Below, in pieces: positions 1 through 7,829 of a stretch of DNA of 42,946 bases. The translations under genes and the position numbers were made by a program. The notes under the pieces were generated by a model. The model ran no database searches. It saw nothing but the letters and a program-made list of their open reading frames with translations, and was not told the origin of the DNA. The DNA is from Equadaptatus sp045642025 (GTDB taxonomy: Bacteria; Synergistota; Synergistia; Synergistales; Synergistaceae): positions 1 through 42,946 of the forward strand of contig JAZUIB010000058.1 of assembly GCA_045642025.1 (NCBI GenBank). Direction: 5' to 3'. Positions within the stretch are counted from its first letter, which is position 1; each line of letters begins with the position of its first letter.

Positions 1-58
1 TAACATTATGAGCAACAAACGCCTGCGCAGGCGAATTTGAATGTTTAGTTATTAGGAA

Positions 59-135
59 CGTTTGTTCGAAAACAGTCAAATTTGCGGACAAACGGACGAC
101 AGTCAGTTATTTTGACAGTTGAGCCGTTTGTTCGC
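59..135. repeat. Three-copy alternating inverted repeat upstream of a terminator
   Basis: A 10-12 base element occurs three times in alternating orientation: CGTTTGTTCG at 59-68, its inverted form GCGGACAAACGG at 84-95, and CCGTTTGTTCGC at 124-135. The middle copy can pair with either flank, with one G:T mismatch each time, so two mutually exclusive hairpins are possible. The block lies just before a Rho-independent terminator. It may be the 3' untranslated region of a gene outside the window, or a protein-binding site. No open frame of useful length crosses it. Function unknown. Confidence 0.5.
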
Positions 136-158
136 AATGGAGATGTACAGAAAATATA

Positions 159-192
159 AAAGCACCTCAGCCAAAACTGAGGTGCTTTTTTA
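159..192 (+). terminator. Rho-independent terminator
   Basis: A 10-bp perfect stem (AGCACCTCAG at 161-170 with its complement at 177-186), a 6-base loop, an A-rich left flank and a T run on the right. It should end transcription entering from the left edge of the window. The A/T symmetry would let it work in both directions. Confidence 0.85.
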
Positions 193-249
193 TTTTCTTG
201 TCATTTTGAGACGGCATTGGCGCGCTGCCCGCTTAGCTCGCTTGCAGGG

Positions 250-315
250 TATAGTTTGTAGTTGGTAGGTCGTAGGTGGTAGATCTTTTCTGCTTCCTGC
301 TTGCTACCTCCTACC
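250..315. repeat. Degenerate GTAGG-type intergenic repeat
   Basis: This low-complexity stretch is built from GTAG/GGTAG words. Its right part can fold back: GTAGGTGGTAG at 272-282 against CTACCTCCTAC at 304-314, with one mismatch. The word TAGTTTGTAG at its left end recurs, inverted, at about 27450 next to another terminator. It looks like a dispersed intergenic element rather than coding sequence. No function can be assigned. Confidence 0.4.
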
Positions 316-337
316 CCAATGTCTTTTACATTTTCAA

Positions 338-366
338 TTCACAATCGGGCAAAAATATAATACAAT
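338..366 (+). promoter_or_regulatory. Putative sigma70-type promoter for the CoA ligase gene
   Basis: TTCACA (338-343) and TACAAT (361-366) are separated by 17 bases, and the -10 box lies 27 bases before the ATG of the ligase gene. Inferred from consensus similarity only. Confidence 0.45.
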
Positions 367-393
367 ATCTGCGGATAGAAAGAGGGTATTACC

Positions 394-1704
394 ATGCAAG
401 GCAGATATTTCAGACCTGAAATTGAAACCATATCGCGCGAAAATCTGGAAAAACTTCAGAATGAAAGACTTGTAAATACTGTAAAACACTGTTATGACAA
501 CGTGCCTTATTATAAACGTGCCATGGACGAAAAAGGTGTTTCTCCTGCAGATATCTGTTCTGTTAAAGACCTTTACAAACTGCCTTTTCTTTCTAAGGAG
601 GATTTGCGGCTTGCATATCCTGACGGTATGCTTGCTGTCCCCAAACGTGACGTCGTGCGTGTTCATTCAACAAGCGGCACAACCGGCAAGCGCGTAATCG
701 CTTATTACACACAGGATGATATTGATATGTGGGATGACTGCTGTGCTCGCGCACTTGCCGCAGCAGGCGTGACTCCTGATGATGTCGTTCAGATATGCTA
801 CGGCTTCGGGCTTTTTACCGGCGGCGCAGGAATAAACGGCGGCTCTCACAAGCTTGGCAGCATGACAATTCCTATGTCTTCGGGCAATACCGAAAGGCAG
901 ATTCAGTTTTTAATTGATATGCAGAGTACAGTTATTGCTTGTACACCCTCTTATGCCGCTTATCTCGCAGATGAGGTCACAAAACGCGGTCTCAGCAATA
1001 AACTTCACCTAAAGACAGGTATTTTCGGTGCTGAGGCATGGAGTGATGAAATGCGCAGGGATATTGAAGATAAGCTTGGTATTAATGCATACAACATTTA
1101 CGGTTTAACGGAAATGTCAGGCCCTGGCGTTGCTTTTGAATGTGAAGCGCACTGCGGCTCGCACATTCAGGAGGACAATTTTATAGCAGAAATCATAGAC
1201 CCGAATACTGGCAACGTGTTACCTGACGGCTGTGAAGGAGAACTTGTTTTTACGACGATTAACAAACAGGCTTCTCCGCTCATACGCTACCGCACACACG
1301 ATATCTGCACGCTGAACAGAGAAAAATGTGCCTGCGGAAGAACTCATGTCCGTATGGGCAAAATACTCGGACGCAGCGACGATATGCTTATCGTCAAAGG
1401 TGTTAACGTATTCCCGTCACAGATTGAGTCTGTCCTTATTTCACGCGGCTGTTCTGCACACTATGAAATTATCGTAACACGCGAAAATAACAGCGATGTG
1501 CTTGATATCAATGTTGAAATGACACCTGAAATGTTCTCGGACAAACTCAGCAGCCTGTCGGCAATAGAAAGAGATATCACTTCAACGCTTAAATCGGTGC
1601 TCGGCATTTTCGCAAAAGTCCATCTTGTCGCACCCACCACTATTGCGCGAAGTGAAGGCAAAGCTGCCAGAGTTATAGACAAACGCGGACTTTATGAAAG
1701 GTAA
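394..1704 (+). CDS. Phenylacetate-CoA ligase family enzyme (PaaK-like)
   Basis: A member of the adenylate-forming superfamily that would activate an aryl or other carboxylic acid to its CoA thioester with ATP in the cytoplasm. The P-loop-like signature STSGTTGK is at residues 92-99, the adenylate-binding YGLTEMSGPG at 236-245, and the C-terminal hinge GRSDDMLIVKGVNVFPSQIE at 326-345. The length of 436 residues is typical of the PaaK family. CxC and GR residues near 312-316 match the cysteine-containing loop often seen in anaerobic members. The start is supported by a GAGGG motif shortly upstream. The tandem-ACT gene follows after 12 bases, a pairing often seen in anaerobes next to indolepyruvate oxidoreductase genes; those would lie outside this window if present. 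The substrate cannot be read from the sequence. Confidence 0.9.
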   Translation: MQGRYFRPEIETISRENLEKLQNERLVNTVKHCYDNVPYYKRAMDEKGVSPADICSVKDLYKLPFLSKEDLRLAYPDGMLAVPKRDVVRVHSTSGTTGKRVIAYYTQDDIDMWDDCCARALAAAGVTPDDVVQICYGFGLFTGGAGINGGSHKLGSMTIPMSSGNTERQIQFLIDMQSTVIACTPSYAAYLADEVTKRGLSNKLHLKTGIFGAEAWSDEMRRDIEDKLGINAYNIYGLTEMSGPGVAFECEAHCGSHIQEDNFIAEIIDPNTGNVLPDGCEGELVFTTINKQASPLIRYRTHDICTLNREKCACGRTHVRMGKILGRSDDMLIVKGVNVFPSQIESVLISRGCSAHYEIIVTRENNSDVLDINVEMTPEMFSDKLSSLSAIERDITSTLKSVLGIFAKVHLVAPTTIARSEGKAARVIDKRGLYER

Positions 1705-1716
1705 GGAGGAAGTGCA

Positions 1717-2142
1717 ATGGCGCTTAAACAGCTTTCTGTTTTTCTTGAAAACAAACCTTCGCAGCTTCTGAACCTTGCGGATATTCTCCGCAAGAATGAC
1801 ATTAATATGCGTGCGCTGTCACTTTCGGAAACAACAGATTTCGGCATTGCACGTCTTGTTGTCAACAATCCTGACAAAGCGGCAAAAGTGCTTAAGGAAG
1901 CAAATTATGTCGCAAGTCTTACTCCCGTGCTTGCCATAGAACTCACGGACGAAGCAGGCGGGCTTTATAATGTGCTTCATCTGCTCGGCTCTGCAAATAT
2001 CAACCTCGAATACAGTTATGCTTTTATGCTGAAAAAGAAAGACGCAGCATGCAGTGTTATTCGTGTAGATGACCCCGAAAAAGCTGAGAAAATCTTTGCA
2101 GAAGCCGGTATTCCTCTTATCGGCACAGAAGATATCGCCTAA
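1717..2142 (+). CDS. Tandem ACT-domain protein
   Basis: A 141-residue protein made of two ACT-like beta-alpha-beta units, roughly residues 1-70 and 71-141. Each begins with the usual ligand-loop pattern: FLENKPSQLLNLADIL near residues 9-24, and a second unit starting around IELTDEAGGLYNVLHLL. ACT domains bind small ligands, mostly amino acids, and regulate metabolic enzymes. There is no catalytic domain, so it is probably a stand-alone sensor. AAGGAGGAAG lies directly before the ATG, and the 12-base gap shows co-transcription with the CoA ligase. An allosteric role for the ligase or for aromatic amino acid catabolism is inference. Confidence 0.85.
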   Translation: MALKQLSVFLENKPSQLLNLADILRKNDINMRALSLSETTDFGIARLVVNNPDKAAKVLKEANYVASLTPVLAIELTDEAGGLYNVLHLLGSANINLEYSYAFMLKKKDAACSVIRVDDPEKAEKIFAEAGIPLIGTEDIA

Positions 2143-2157
2143 TTTATAAAAAAATAC

Positions 2158-2185
2158 TTGACGGAACAGGATATTATTGTAAAAT
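2158..2185 (+). promoter_or_regulatory. Putative promoter of the tRNA-Thr gene
   Basis: TTGACG (2158-2163) and TAAAAT (2180-2185) are separated by 16 bases, and the -10 box ends 22 bases before the mature tRNA 5' end. Good match to a housekeeping promoter. Confidence 0.65.
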
Positions 2186-2207
2186 ACTTTCTTGTGACAA
2201 GTGTTAT

Positions 2208-2283
2208 GCCGGTGTAGCTCAGTTGGTAGAGCAGCTGACTTGTAATCAGCAGGTCGGTGGTTCGAGTCCACTCGCCGGCTCCA
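2208..2283 (+). tRNA. tRNA-Thr (anticodon UGU)
   Basis: A complete cloverleaf of 76 nucleotides. The acceptor stem GCCGGTG pairs with CGCCGGC (one G:U), the D arm contains AGCTCAGTTGGTAGAGC, and the anticodon stem GCTGA/TCAGC encloses the loop CTTGTAA with anticodon TGT at 2241-2243. The T arm carries GGTTCGAGTCC. The 3' CCA is encoded. It reads ACA, and ACG by wobble. It has its own promoter and a terminator immediately downstream. Confidence 0.97.
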
Positions 2284-2288
2284 TGCAA

Positions 2289-2321
2289 ACAAAAACTCCG
2301 CTTAATAGCGGAGTTTTTTTA
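2289..2321. terminator. Bidirectional terminator between tRNA-Thr and hisC
   Basis: A 9-bp stem (AAACTCCGC with GCGGAGTTT) encloses a short TTAAT-type loop, with an A run on the left and seven T on the right. It should terminate the tRNA transcript on the plus strand and hisC on the minus strand, because the two genes converge here. Confidence 0.88.
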
Positions 2322-2332
2322 ATTAGCGGAAT

Positions 2333-3400
2333 TTACATCATCTGCTTCAATTCATCAAGTACAAACACATTTTCTTCTATGTCACCGATTGAAAATCGTA
2401 TGTATTTTTTTCCTTTGTGTGTCATAAGGCGCGTGAGTATGCCATCGTCAAAAAGTTTCTTGTGGATTTCTTCTGTTCTTTCTTCCAGCGCCACAAGAAT
2501 GAAGTTCGCGGAACTTGGATAATATTTAATGCCGTTTTCGCGGAAAAAGTCTTCGAAGCGTACACGTTCCGCGGCTATGAGCGCGCGTGTGTCCGCAATG
2601 TAATCATCGTCATCAAGTGCGGCATACGCCGCTGCTTCCGCAATCGCGTTGACGCAGTATGGCTCGCGTACCTTGTACAGCTGCGAGATAATGTCGCTGT
2701 CTGCCGCTGCCCAACCTGTGCGGAGTCCTGCAAGTCCGTAAAGTTTTGAGAAGGTGCGGCATACCATAAGATTGGGGTATTCCGCAAGCAGCGGAAGCGC
2801 TGTGTCAATATCGGGGGAAAATTCTATGTAGGCTTCGTCTGCAATCACAAGCACGTCTTTCGGAACTGCGTCAAGCAGTCTCCTGACTTGCACAGATGAA
2901 ACGATACTGCCTGTGGGATTGTTTGGGTTGCAGAGGAATATCAGCTTTGTTTTTTGTGTTACGGCAGATATGAAACCATCAATGTCTATGCCAAGCTCTG
3001 CGGTCATTGGTACTTCTACCGCGCACCCTCCCATAATTCTTGCGGTATCAGCGTAAACGGAAAAGCTGAATGCACCGCAGATTACTTCGTCACGCGGATT
3101 TATGAACGCGCGTCCGAGCATTGTGAACACACCGTCAAGTCCGTTGCCTACAATAATTTGCTCCGGTCTGAGGTTGTTTTTTTCGGCTATTTTTTTGCGA
3201 AGCCGCGCGCAGGTGATGTCAGGATAGCGGTTTGCAAAAAGCACTGCTTTTGTCATCGCCCGCAGCGCTGCTTCTCCGACACCAAGATTGTTTTCATTTG
3301 CCATTATGCGGACACGCGCTTCAGGCACTTCTCCGGGGTTGTACGGTGTAAGAGGCTGAACGCATGGGCGCACGAGTTTTTCAAGTATTGCTTTATCCAT
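2333..3400 (-). CDS. hisC: Histidinol-phosphate aminotransferase
   Basis: A fold-type I PLP aminotransferase that makes histidinol phosphate from imidazole-acetol phosphate with glutamate. It has 355 residues, the normal HisC length. The substrate-loop NPNNPTG is at about 158-164, DEAY at 188-191, and the Schiff-base lysine is K219 in RTFSKLYGLAGLRTG. An AAAGGGTG motif precedes the ATG. It faces away from the hisZ-hisF operon and is separated from it by a HAD phosphatase gene on the same strand. The histidine context favours HisC over other aminotransferases of the family such as aromatic or cobalamin-related (CobD) enzymes. Confidence 0.92.
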   Translation of the reverse strand: MDKAILEKLVRPCVQPLTPYNPGEVPEARVRIMANENNLGVGEAALRAMTKAVLFANRYPDITCARLRKKIAEKNNLRPEQIIVGNGLDGVFTMLGRAFINPRDEVICGAFSFSVYADTARIMGGCAVEVPMTAELGIDIDGFISAVTQKTKLIFLCNPNNPTGSIVSSVQVRRLLDAVPKDVLVIADEAYIEFSPDIDTALPLLAEYPNLMVCRTFSKLYGLAGLRTGWAAADSDIISQLYKVREPYCVNAIAEAAAYAALDDDDYIADTRALIAAERVRFEDFFRENGIKYYPSSANFILVALEERTEEIHKKLFDDGILTRLMTHKGKKYIRFSIGDIEENVFVLDELKQMM

Positions 3401-3744
3401 ATTTATTTCACCCTTTTTCTATATTATCATGTTTTATCCTATAACAAAAACATCAATTGTACAGCGTATCTTGTGTTAATGGGAGAATTTTAAATGCTGA
3501 ATTTTGAATCCAGAATATTGGTATAACTAACGCTGCGCTCCGTTTTTGGCGGAAATATGTCAGAATTTAGCGCATAATCCAGTGTATTTTGCTCTATAAC
3601 CGCAGACTGCACAAGCAAAGCCGCCGTTTTTTGCACTGCACTTCGCGCCCGACTGAACGACATGTTTTTTGCTTTTTCTATGTGCCGCGTGCTATGTACA
3701 AAAAATAATTCCGTAAAACGTTTTATTCTGTTAGCCGCTGATAT
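3401..3744. other. Gene-free interval with remnants of a dispersed repeat
   Basis: These 344 bases separate hisC from the HAD gene, both on the minus strand. I find no convincing gene on either strand. Near 3489-3511 there is an A/T-rich word, AAATGCTGAATTTTGAAT, whose complement resembles 16043-16066 (see there). There is no clear strong terminator for the HAD gene and no clear promoter for hisC, so the two may or may not be co-transcribed. Confidence 0.4.
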
Positions 3745-4554
3745 TTACTGTGTAATACCAAGCGCTTTTAATGCCGTGTCACAGTCAGCAAAACGATTTT
3801 CCGCTTCCTGCAGAAGGCAGCCTATTGCAACGAACACACCTTTTCCGAATGCATTATAAGCCATCATATCACTCGCAGTATCTCCAAAAAACAGCGGATT
3901 TTCCGCATCGAAACGTTCGCATAAAATTTCAAGTCCTTTCGGCGACGGCTTGCATATTCCTGTTTCGCGGTGAATTACGTTTTCTTCGGGCAGCGGCTGC
4001 CAGCCGAGGCTTTCGTAAGCGCAGGCAAGTTCTTTGCGGTCTCGTCCTGTGTAAAGTCCGACAGGAAGCGGCATTTCGTTCCATTTTGCGTGAATTTGCG
4101 GAGTTTCAAGCAGATGAAGACCTTTGCTGTCTTTTGTGCCGAGATACAAATCATCGCAATATTTGCGGAATTCTTTGCGTGGTATCAGAGCGCCGTATCT
4201 TGCAAGCGTCCATTCCTTTACGCTGCCGGAAAACGTTTTGAGTTCCTCCGCAAGTTTTTTGGGCGGCGGAAATGCCTGCGACAATCTTTTTGAGCCGTCT
4301 GCGGCTGCCATTGAGAGCAGCGACCAGGCAAGGTCGTAGTCGTCGTTGAACGCGCCGTGCAGTTTCAGAATTTTCTCATGCTCCGGCGTGTAACCCTCAG
4401 AATCTGTTTCTCCGCCGCAGAAACTAACAAAACCGTCCCGTATTGAACGGCGGATTACTTCCGGAAAAGAACGGCTGACGTCAAGCAAAACGCCGTCCAC
4501 GTCGAATATCAGCGCGTCAAATTCTCTATTGTATAAACATTTGCTGTCTGTCAT
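3745..4554 (-). CDS. HAD superfamily (subfamily IA) phosphatase, candidate histidinol-phosphatase
   Basis: All four HAD motifs are visible: nucleophile and acid in DVDGV at D18 and D20, motif II threonine T169 in LYTGRD, motif III lysine K202 in CKPSPKG, and motif IV GDTASD at 224-229. A helical cap insert of about 130 residues lies between motifs I and II. The protein is 269 residues and cytoplasmic (no signal peptide). The start has GGAGAG five bases upstream. It sits between hisC and the divergent hisZ operon. The hisB here encodes only the dehydratase, and no other phosphatase is visible in the window, so a histidinol-phosphate phosphatase role is a reasoned inference. A house-cleaning sugar-phosphate or nucleotide phosphatase is the alternative. 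Confidence 0.85.
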   Translation of the reverse strand: MTDSKCLYNREFDALIFDVDGVLLDVSRSFPEVIRRSIRDGFVSFCGGETDSEGYTPEHEKILKLHGAFNDDYDLAWSLLSMAAADGSKRLSQAFPPPKKLAEELKTFSGSVKEWTLARYGALIPRKEFRKYCDDLYLGTKDSKGLHLLETPQIHAKWNEMPLPVGLYTGRDRKELACAYESLGWQPLPEENVIHRETGICKPSPKGLEILCERFDAENPLFFGDTASDMMAYNAFGKGVFVAIGCLLQEAENRFADCDTALKALGITQ

Positions 4555-4591
4555 AACAACTCTCCAATTGCAAATTTAATATACATGTGAT

Positions 4592-4620
4592 ATTATAATC
4601 CCTGTTCACATTATAATCAA
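4592..4620 (-). promoter_or_regulatory. Putative promoter of the HAD phosphatase gene
   Basis: Read on the minus strand, TTGATT (4615-4620) and a perfect TATAAT (4592-4597) are spaced by 17 bases, about 37 bases before the HAD start codon. The nonamer ATTATAATC occurs twice here, at 4592 and about 4610, and overlaps both boxes. This could be coincidence in A/T-rich DNA or a repeated binding site. Confidence 0.6.
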
Positions 4621-4714
4621 GTAGCACTTTAGCATATTAAAGCACATAGGTATCTTTTTTTCTTTCTGTTGATATAATTATACAGCAAATGATATACGGA
4701 AATGAGGAGTGGCA

Positions 4715-5908
4715 ATGCAGAGAATACCAAAAGGCTGCAGCAATTTCGGAGGCCGCATGGCGGCAAAACTCGAATATTGCAGAAACAGGACCATGGAACT
4801 GTTTGCGCTGTACGGATACAGACCGTTCAGTCCTGCGGAATTTCAACTGCTTAGAGATGTATGGAACACTCTCCCCCAAACGGAAGCCGAAAAACTTATT
4901 ACAATAACTTCACCTTTCGGTGAGCCGTGCGTTCTGCGCGGCGACCTCACGCTTTCAGCGGTTACATATCTTTCAACGCATTACCGCGAAGAGGAACGTC
5001 CTCTGAGACTTTCTTATGCCGAAAGAGTTTTTTCTGTTCCGAAACCGCCTAAGCATAATCTTGAGCAGACCCAGATCGGCGTAGAGCTGATCGGCTGGGA
5101 AGGCGCAGGCGCAGACGTCGAGCTTATTTCACTGCTTTTCAGAACTTTGGATATGCTTGGCATAGACAGCGTTATAGCACTGGGTGATATGTCGATTATG
5201 TCAAAAATTTTTGCGGGTATTCCAAAAAATGCAGCCTCCGTTCTCACAAATTTTCTACAGAACGGAACATACACAGAATACGAAAAAAAACTGAAAACAC
5301 TTACCCTTCCTATCGAAAAGCGCACACTTCTTTCAGCACTACCATCACTCAAGGGCGGCATGGAAATTATCAATGAGGCTGAAGAACTTACAAATGAAAC
5401 AGAACTTTTTGCTCCGCTGAAAAATCTTTGCGGTTCACTGGAGCGGCTCGGTTACGGCAGTAAAGTGCGCATAGATTTCAGTTTCCTTCGTGAACTGGGT
5501 TATTACAGCGGCCCTGTTTTCAACGTCTATACAAAAGATGGTATACAGCTCGGAGGCGGCGGACGTTATGACGGTCTGCTTGCAAAACTTGGCATGGACG
5601 GTCAGGCTACAGGCTTTGCCTTTGATCTCAAGGCACTTGCTGACAACTGCGGCGGAAGTCTTCCACTGCCAAAATTGATGCTTTGGTGCGGCGCAGCAGA
5701 CAGCGCAGAAGCTCTGAATTTTGCAGAAACACTACGTGCAAAGGGCATTTCTTTCGAACTGAGCTGGAACAGCGATAGAGAAGAATCAAAAACTGCCGCT
5801 AAACTAAAAAAATACAATGTCTGGGCAGATTTCAGCGAAAAGAAAGTTTATGATTTTGAAAACAGTAAAGAGTACGGCTTTGACACTTTTGACAGAGGTA
5901 TTTTCTGA
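4715..5908 (+). CDS. hisZ: ATP phosphoribosyltransferase regulatory subunit HisZ
   Basis: A catalytically inactive paralogue of histidyl-tRNA synthetase that complexes with the short form of HisG and is needed for its activity and histidine feedback. The class II fold is visible: motif 1 region GGRMAAKLEYC near residues 12-22, motif 2 region LRGDLT near 72-77, and a motif-3-like GGGGRYDGLLAKLG near residue 276. The protein is 397 residues. The ATG at 4715 is chosen over the in-frame GTG at 4709 because GAGGAG (4704-4709) lies five bases before it. It lacks the HisRS C-terminal anticodon-binding domain, and it is the first gene of the his operon. The stop overlaps the hisG start by one base. 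Confidence 0.93.
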   Translation: MQRIPKGCSNFGGRMAAKLEYCRNRTMELFALYGYRPFSPAEFQLLRDVWNTLPQTEAEKLITITSPFGEPCVLRGDLTLSAVTYLSTHYREEERPLRLSYAERVFSVPKPPKHNLEQTQIGVELIGWEGAGADVELISLLFRTLDMLGIDSVIALGDMSIMSKIFAGIPKNAASVLTNFLQNGTYTEYEKKLKTLTLPIEKRTLLSALPSLKGGMEIINEAEELTNETELFAPLKNLCGSLERLGYGSKVRIDFSFLRELGYYSGPVFNVYTKDGIQLGGGGRYDGLLAKLGMDGQATGFAFDLKALADNCGGSLPLPKLMLWCGAADSAEALNFAETLRAKGISFELSWNSDREESKTAAKLKKYNVWADFSEKKVYDFENSKEYGFDTFDRGIF

Positions 5909-6546
5909 TGCTTACGATAGCTCTTCCAACAGGACGTTCGCTTGACAGCTGCACAGGACTGCTTGAAAAGGCAGGTCTTCCGGTTAATAATCTTAAAAAC
6001 GCCGGAAGAAATCTTGTTATTGAAGAAGGTAATTACAGATATCTGCTTGCCAAACCTACAGATATTCCCATTATGACTTATCACGGCGCGGCAAACCTTG
6101 CATTTGCCGGCAGTGATATGATTGATGAGTCGGAAATTTCAGTTGTAGAATTGCTTGACACAAAGATGAACAGCTGCGTTATGGCTATTGCAGGTCCGGA
6201 AAAAGCCGCTGCGAAATTCAGCGGAAGCATTGTAAAACTTATGGGACTGCGCGTCGCAACAAAATATACAAAAATCGCCGAAAGGACTTTCAGTTCATGG
6301 GGGGTGGAAACAAAACTCCTGAAACTGAACGGCTCTATTGAACTTGCCCCCGCTCTCGGATTAAGCGACGTTATTTTTGATATTGTCCAAACAGGCAGTA
6401 CACTCAAAGCAAACGGTCTTGTAGTCATAAAAGAGATACAGCCTGTTTCAATGCGTCTTATTTCCGGCGCAGGCACACTGCACACAAAATGGGATATGAT
6501 TAAATCTACGGTTGAAGCCGTAAGGCGCGCTGTTACGGAGGAATAA
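5908..6546 (+). CDS. hisG: ATP phosphoribosyltransferase, short form
   Basis: Catalyses the first committed step of histidine synthesis, ATP plus PRPP to phosphoribosyl-ATP. The protein is 212 residues, the short form that lacks the C-terminal ACT-like regulatory domain and depends on HisZ, encoded immediately upstream. The N-terminus LTIALPTGRSL and the PRPP-binding stretch IFDIVQTGSTLKANG at about 156-170 are family hallmarks. Translational coupling to hisZ (TGATG) fits the expected stoichiometric complex. Confidence 0.96.
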   Translation: MLTIALPTGRSLDSCTGLLEKAGLPVNNLKNAGRNLVIEEGNYRYLLAKPTDIPIMTYHGAANLAFAGSDMIDESEISVVELLDTKMNSCVMAIAGPEKAAAKFSGSIVKLMGLRVATKYTKIAERTFSSWGVETKLLKLNGSIELAPALGLSDVIFDIVQTGSTLKANGLVVIKEIQPVSMRLISGAGTLHTKWDMIKSTVEAVRRAVTEE

Positions 6547-6548
6547 AC

Positions 6549-7118
6549 ATGGAAGCAAAAATAGAAAGAAATACTAAAGAAACACAAATATCACTTATAC
6601 TTGAACATCCTGCAGCAAAAGAAAGGCTGATTGAATCAAACTGCGGTTTTTTAAACCATATGCTTGACTTGCTTTGTCACAGAGCAGAACTCGGCATCTG
6701 CTTAAAAGCGCACGGTGATGTTGAAATAGACTACCACCATCTTACGGAAGATGTCGGAATTGCACTCGGCCAAGCGTTGCGTGAAATTGCAAAGGAACGT
6801 CCGATAGAACGTTACGGTTTTCTTCTTCCGATGGATGGTTCACTCGTTCAGACCGCGCTTGATTTCAGTGGTAGGGGCGGACTTTACTGGAGCGGCGAAT
6901 TTCCTACTGAAAAGGTCGCTGATTTTGACCTTGAGCTTATTCCTGAGTTCTTCAAAGGTTTTGCCCGTGAAGCAGGCCTCACACTCCACATAGACCTGCT
7001 GAAAACCGACAATTCACACCATGCTGCGGAAGCTGTTTTCAAAGCTGTAGGTATGTGTCTCAGACAAGCGCTCGTCCCTGCGCGGACAAATCCCAGCACA
7101 AAGGGGCTTTGGCTATGA
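6549..7118 (+). CDS. hisB: Imidazoleglycerol-phosphate dehydratase
   Basis: Dehydrates imidazoleglycerol phosphate to imidazole-acetol phosphate. The metal-binding histidine clusters are all present: FLNHMLDLLCHR near residue 34, DYHHLTEDVGIALGQ near 57-71, and SHHAAEAVFKA near 155-165. The protein is 189 residues and monofunctional, so the histidinol-phosphatase half found in the enteric fused HisB is absent. It lies two bases after hisG, and its stop overlaps the hisA ATG (ATGA). Confidence 0.96.
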   Translation: MEAKIERNTKETQISLILEHPAAKERLIESNCGFLNHMLDLLCHRAELGICLKAHGDVEIDYHHLTEDVGIALGQALREIAKERPIERYGFLLPMDGSLVQTALDFSGRGGLYWSGEFPTEKVADFDLELIPEFFKGFAREAGLTLHIDLLKTDNSHHAAEAVFKAVGMCLRQALVPARTNPSTKGLWL

Positions 7119-7828
7119 TTCTGCTTCCTGCAATAGACCTTTTCGGCGGCAGAGTTGTACGTCTAACACAGGGAGATTTTGATACGAAAAAAGACTACAA
7201 TGTTGATGCTCTTGACACAGCAAGAGTTTTTATAGATGCCGGATGTAAATATATGCATATTGTGGATCTTGAAGGCGCAAAACAGGGTTATCCGTGCCAT
7301 CTGAAAGTACTTGAAGCAGTTGCAAAACTCGGCATATATGTTGAATACGGAGGAGGTCTTCGTTCGGAACAGGCAATAGCTGATGCAGTTTCCGCAGGGG
7401 CAGGCCGTGTAATGGTGGGAAGCATACTGTTCACGGACAAAGACGCGCCTGAACGAATTTTCGACCGTTTCGGCACTGCCGTAATGCCTTCCGTTGACGT
7501 TAAGGACGGAAGGGTTGTTTATTCCGGATGGCTGAAGGGCACTGACACTTCTCCGCTTAACGAAATCAGGAAATTAAAGACTTGCGGCTACAATGTTTTT
7601 CTTGTTACAGACACTGAACGCGACGGGAAAATGACAGGAGCAAGAAAAGAACTTTACGAACCGCTCGTCAGCGACAACCATGAAATAGTCGCAGCAGGCG
7701 GCATAACAAGCATTGAAGACCTAAAAACTCTTGCACAGACCGGCGTAGGCGGCGCCGTAATGGGTAAAAGCCTTTACGAAGGCGGTATAACACTCAAAGA
7801 GGCGCTCGACGCCGTAAGGGGAAAATAA
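7115..7828 (+). CDS. hisA: ProFAR isomerase HisA
   Basis: A TIM-barrel isomerase converting ProFAR to PRFAR. The protein is 237 residues from the ATG at 7115. This start, overlapping the hisB stop, gives the family N-terminus MILLPAIDLFGGRVVRLTQG; upstream in-frame codons would add an unrelated tail. Catalytic Asp is in AIDL near residue 7, with the phosphate-binding GGGLRS loop near 80 and the second half-barrel TDTERDGKM near 166-174. A G-rich stretch within the end of hisB serves as the ribosome-binding site. Confidence 0.95.
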   Translation: MILLPAIDLFGGRVVRLTQGDFDTKKDYNVDALDTARVFIDAGCKYMHIVDLEGAKQGYPCHLKVLEAVAKLGIYVEYGGGLRSEQAIADAVSAGAGRVMVGSILFTDKDAPERIFDRFGTAVMPSVDVKDGRVVYSGWLKGTDTSPLNEIRKLKTCGYNVFLVTDTERDGKMTGARKELYEPLVSDNHEIVAAGGITSIEDLKTLAQTGVGGAVMGKSLYEGGITLKEALDAVRGK

Positions 7829-7829
7829 A

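Noticed and set aside
59..135. CRISPR array
   Set aside because: The copies alternate in orientation, are only 10-12 bases long and number three; no cas genes are present.
3662..3859. Plus-strand open frame between hisC and the HAD gene
   Set aside because: It runs into the antisense of the HAD gene and has no start context.
4555..4714. T-box or attenuator leader for the his operon
   Set aside because: The 160-base gap has no T-box signature, no run of His codons and no terminator hairpin; only promoter-like boxes are seen.
5014..5373. Minus-strand open frame of 119 codons inside hisZ
   Set aside because: It lies wholly antisense to a well-supported gene, has no family resemblance and no ribosome-binding site of note.
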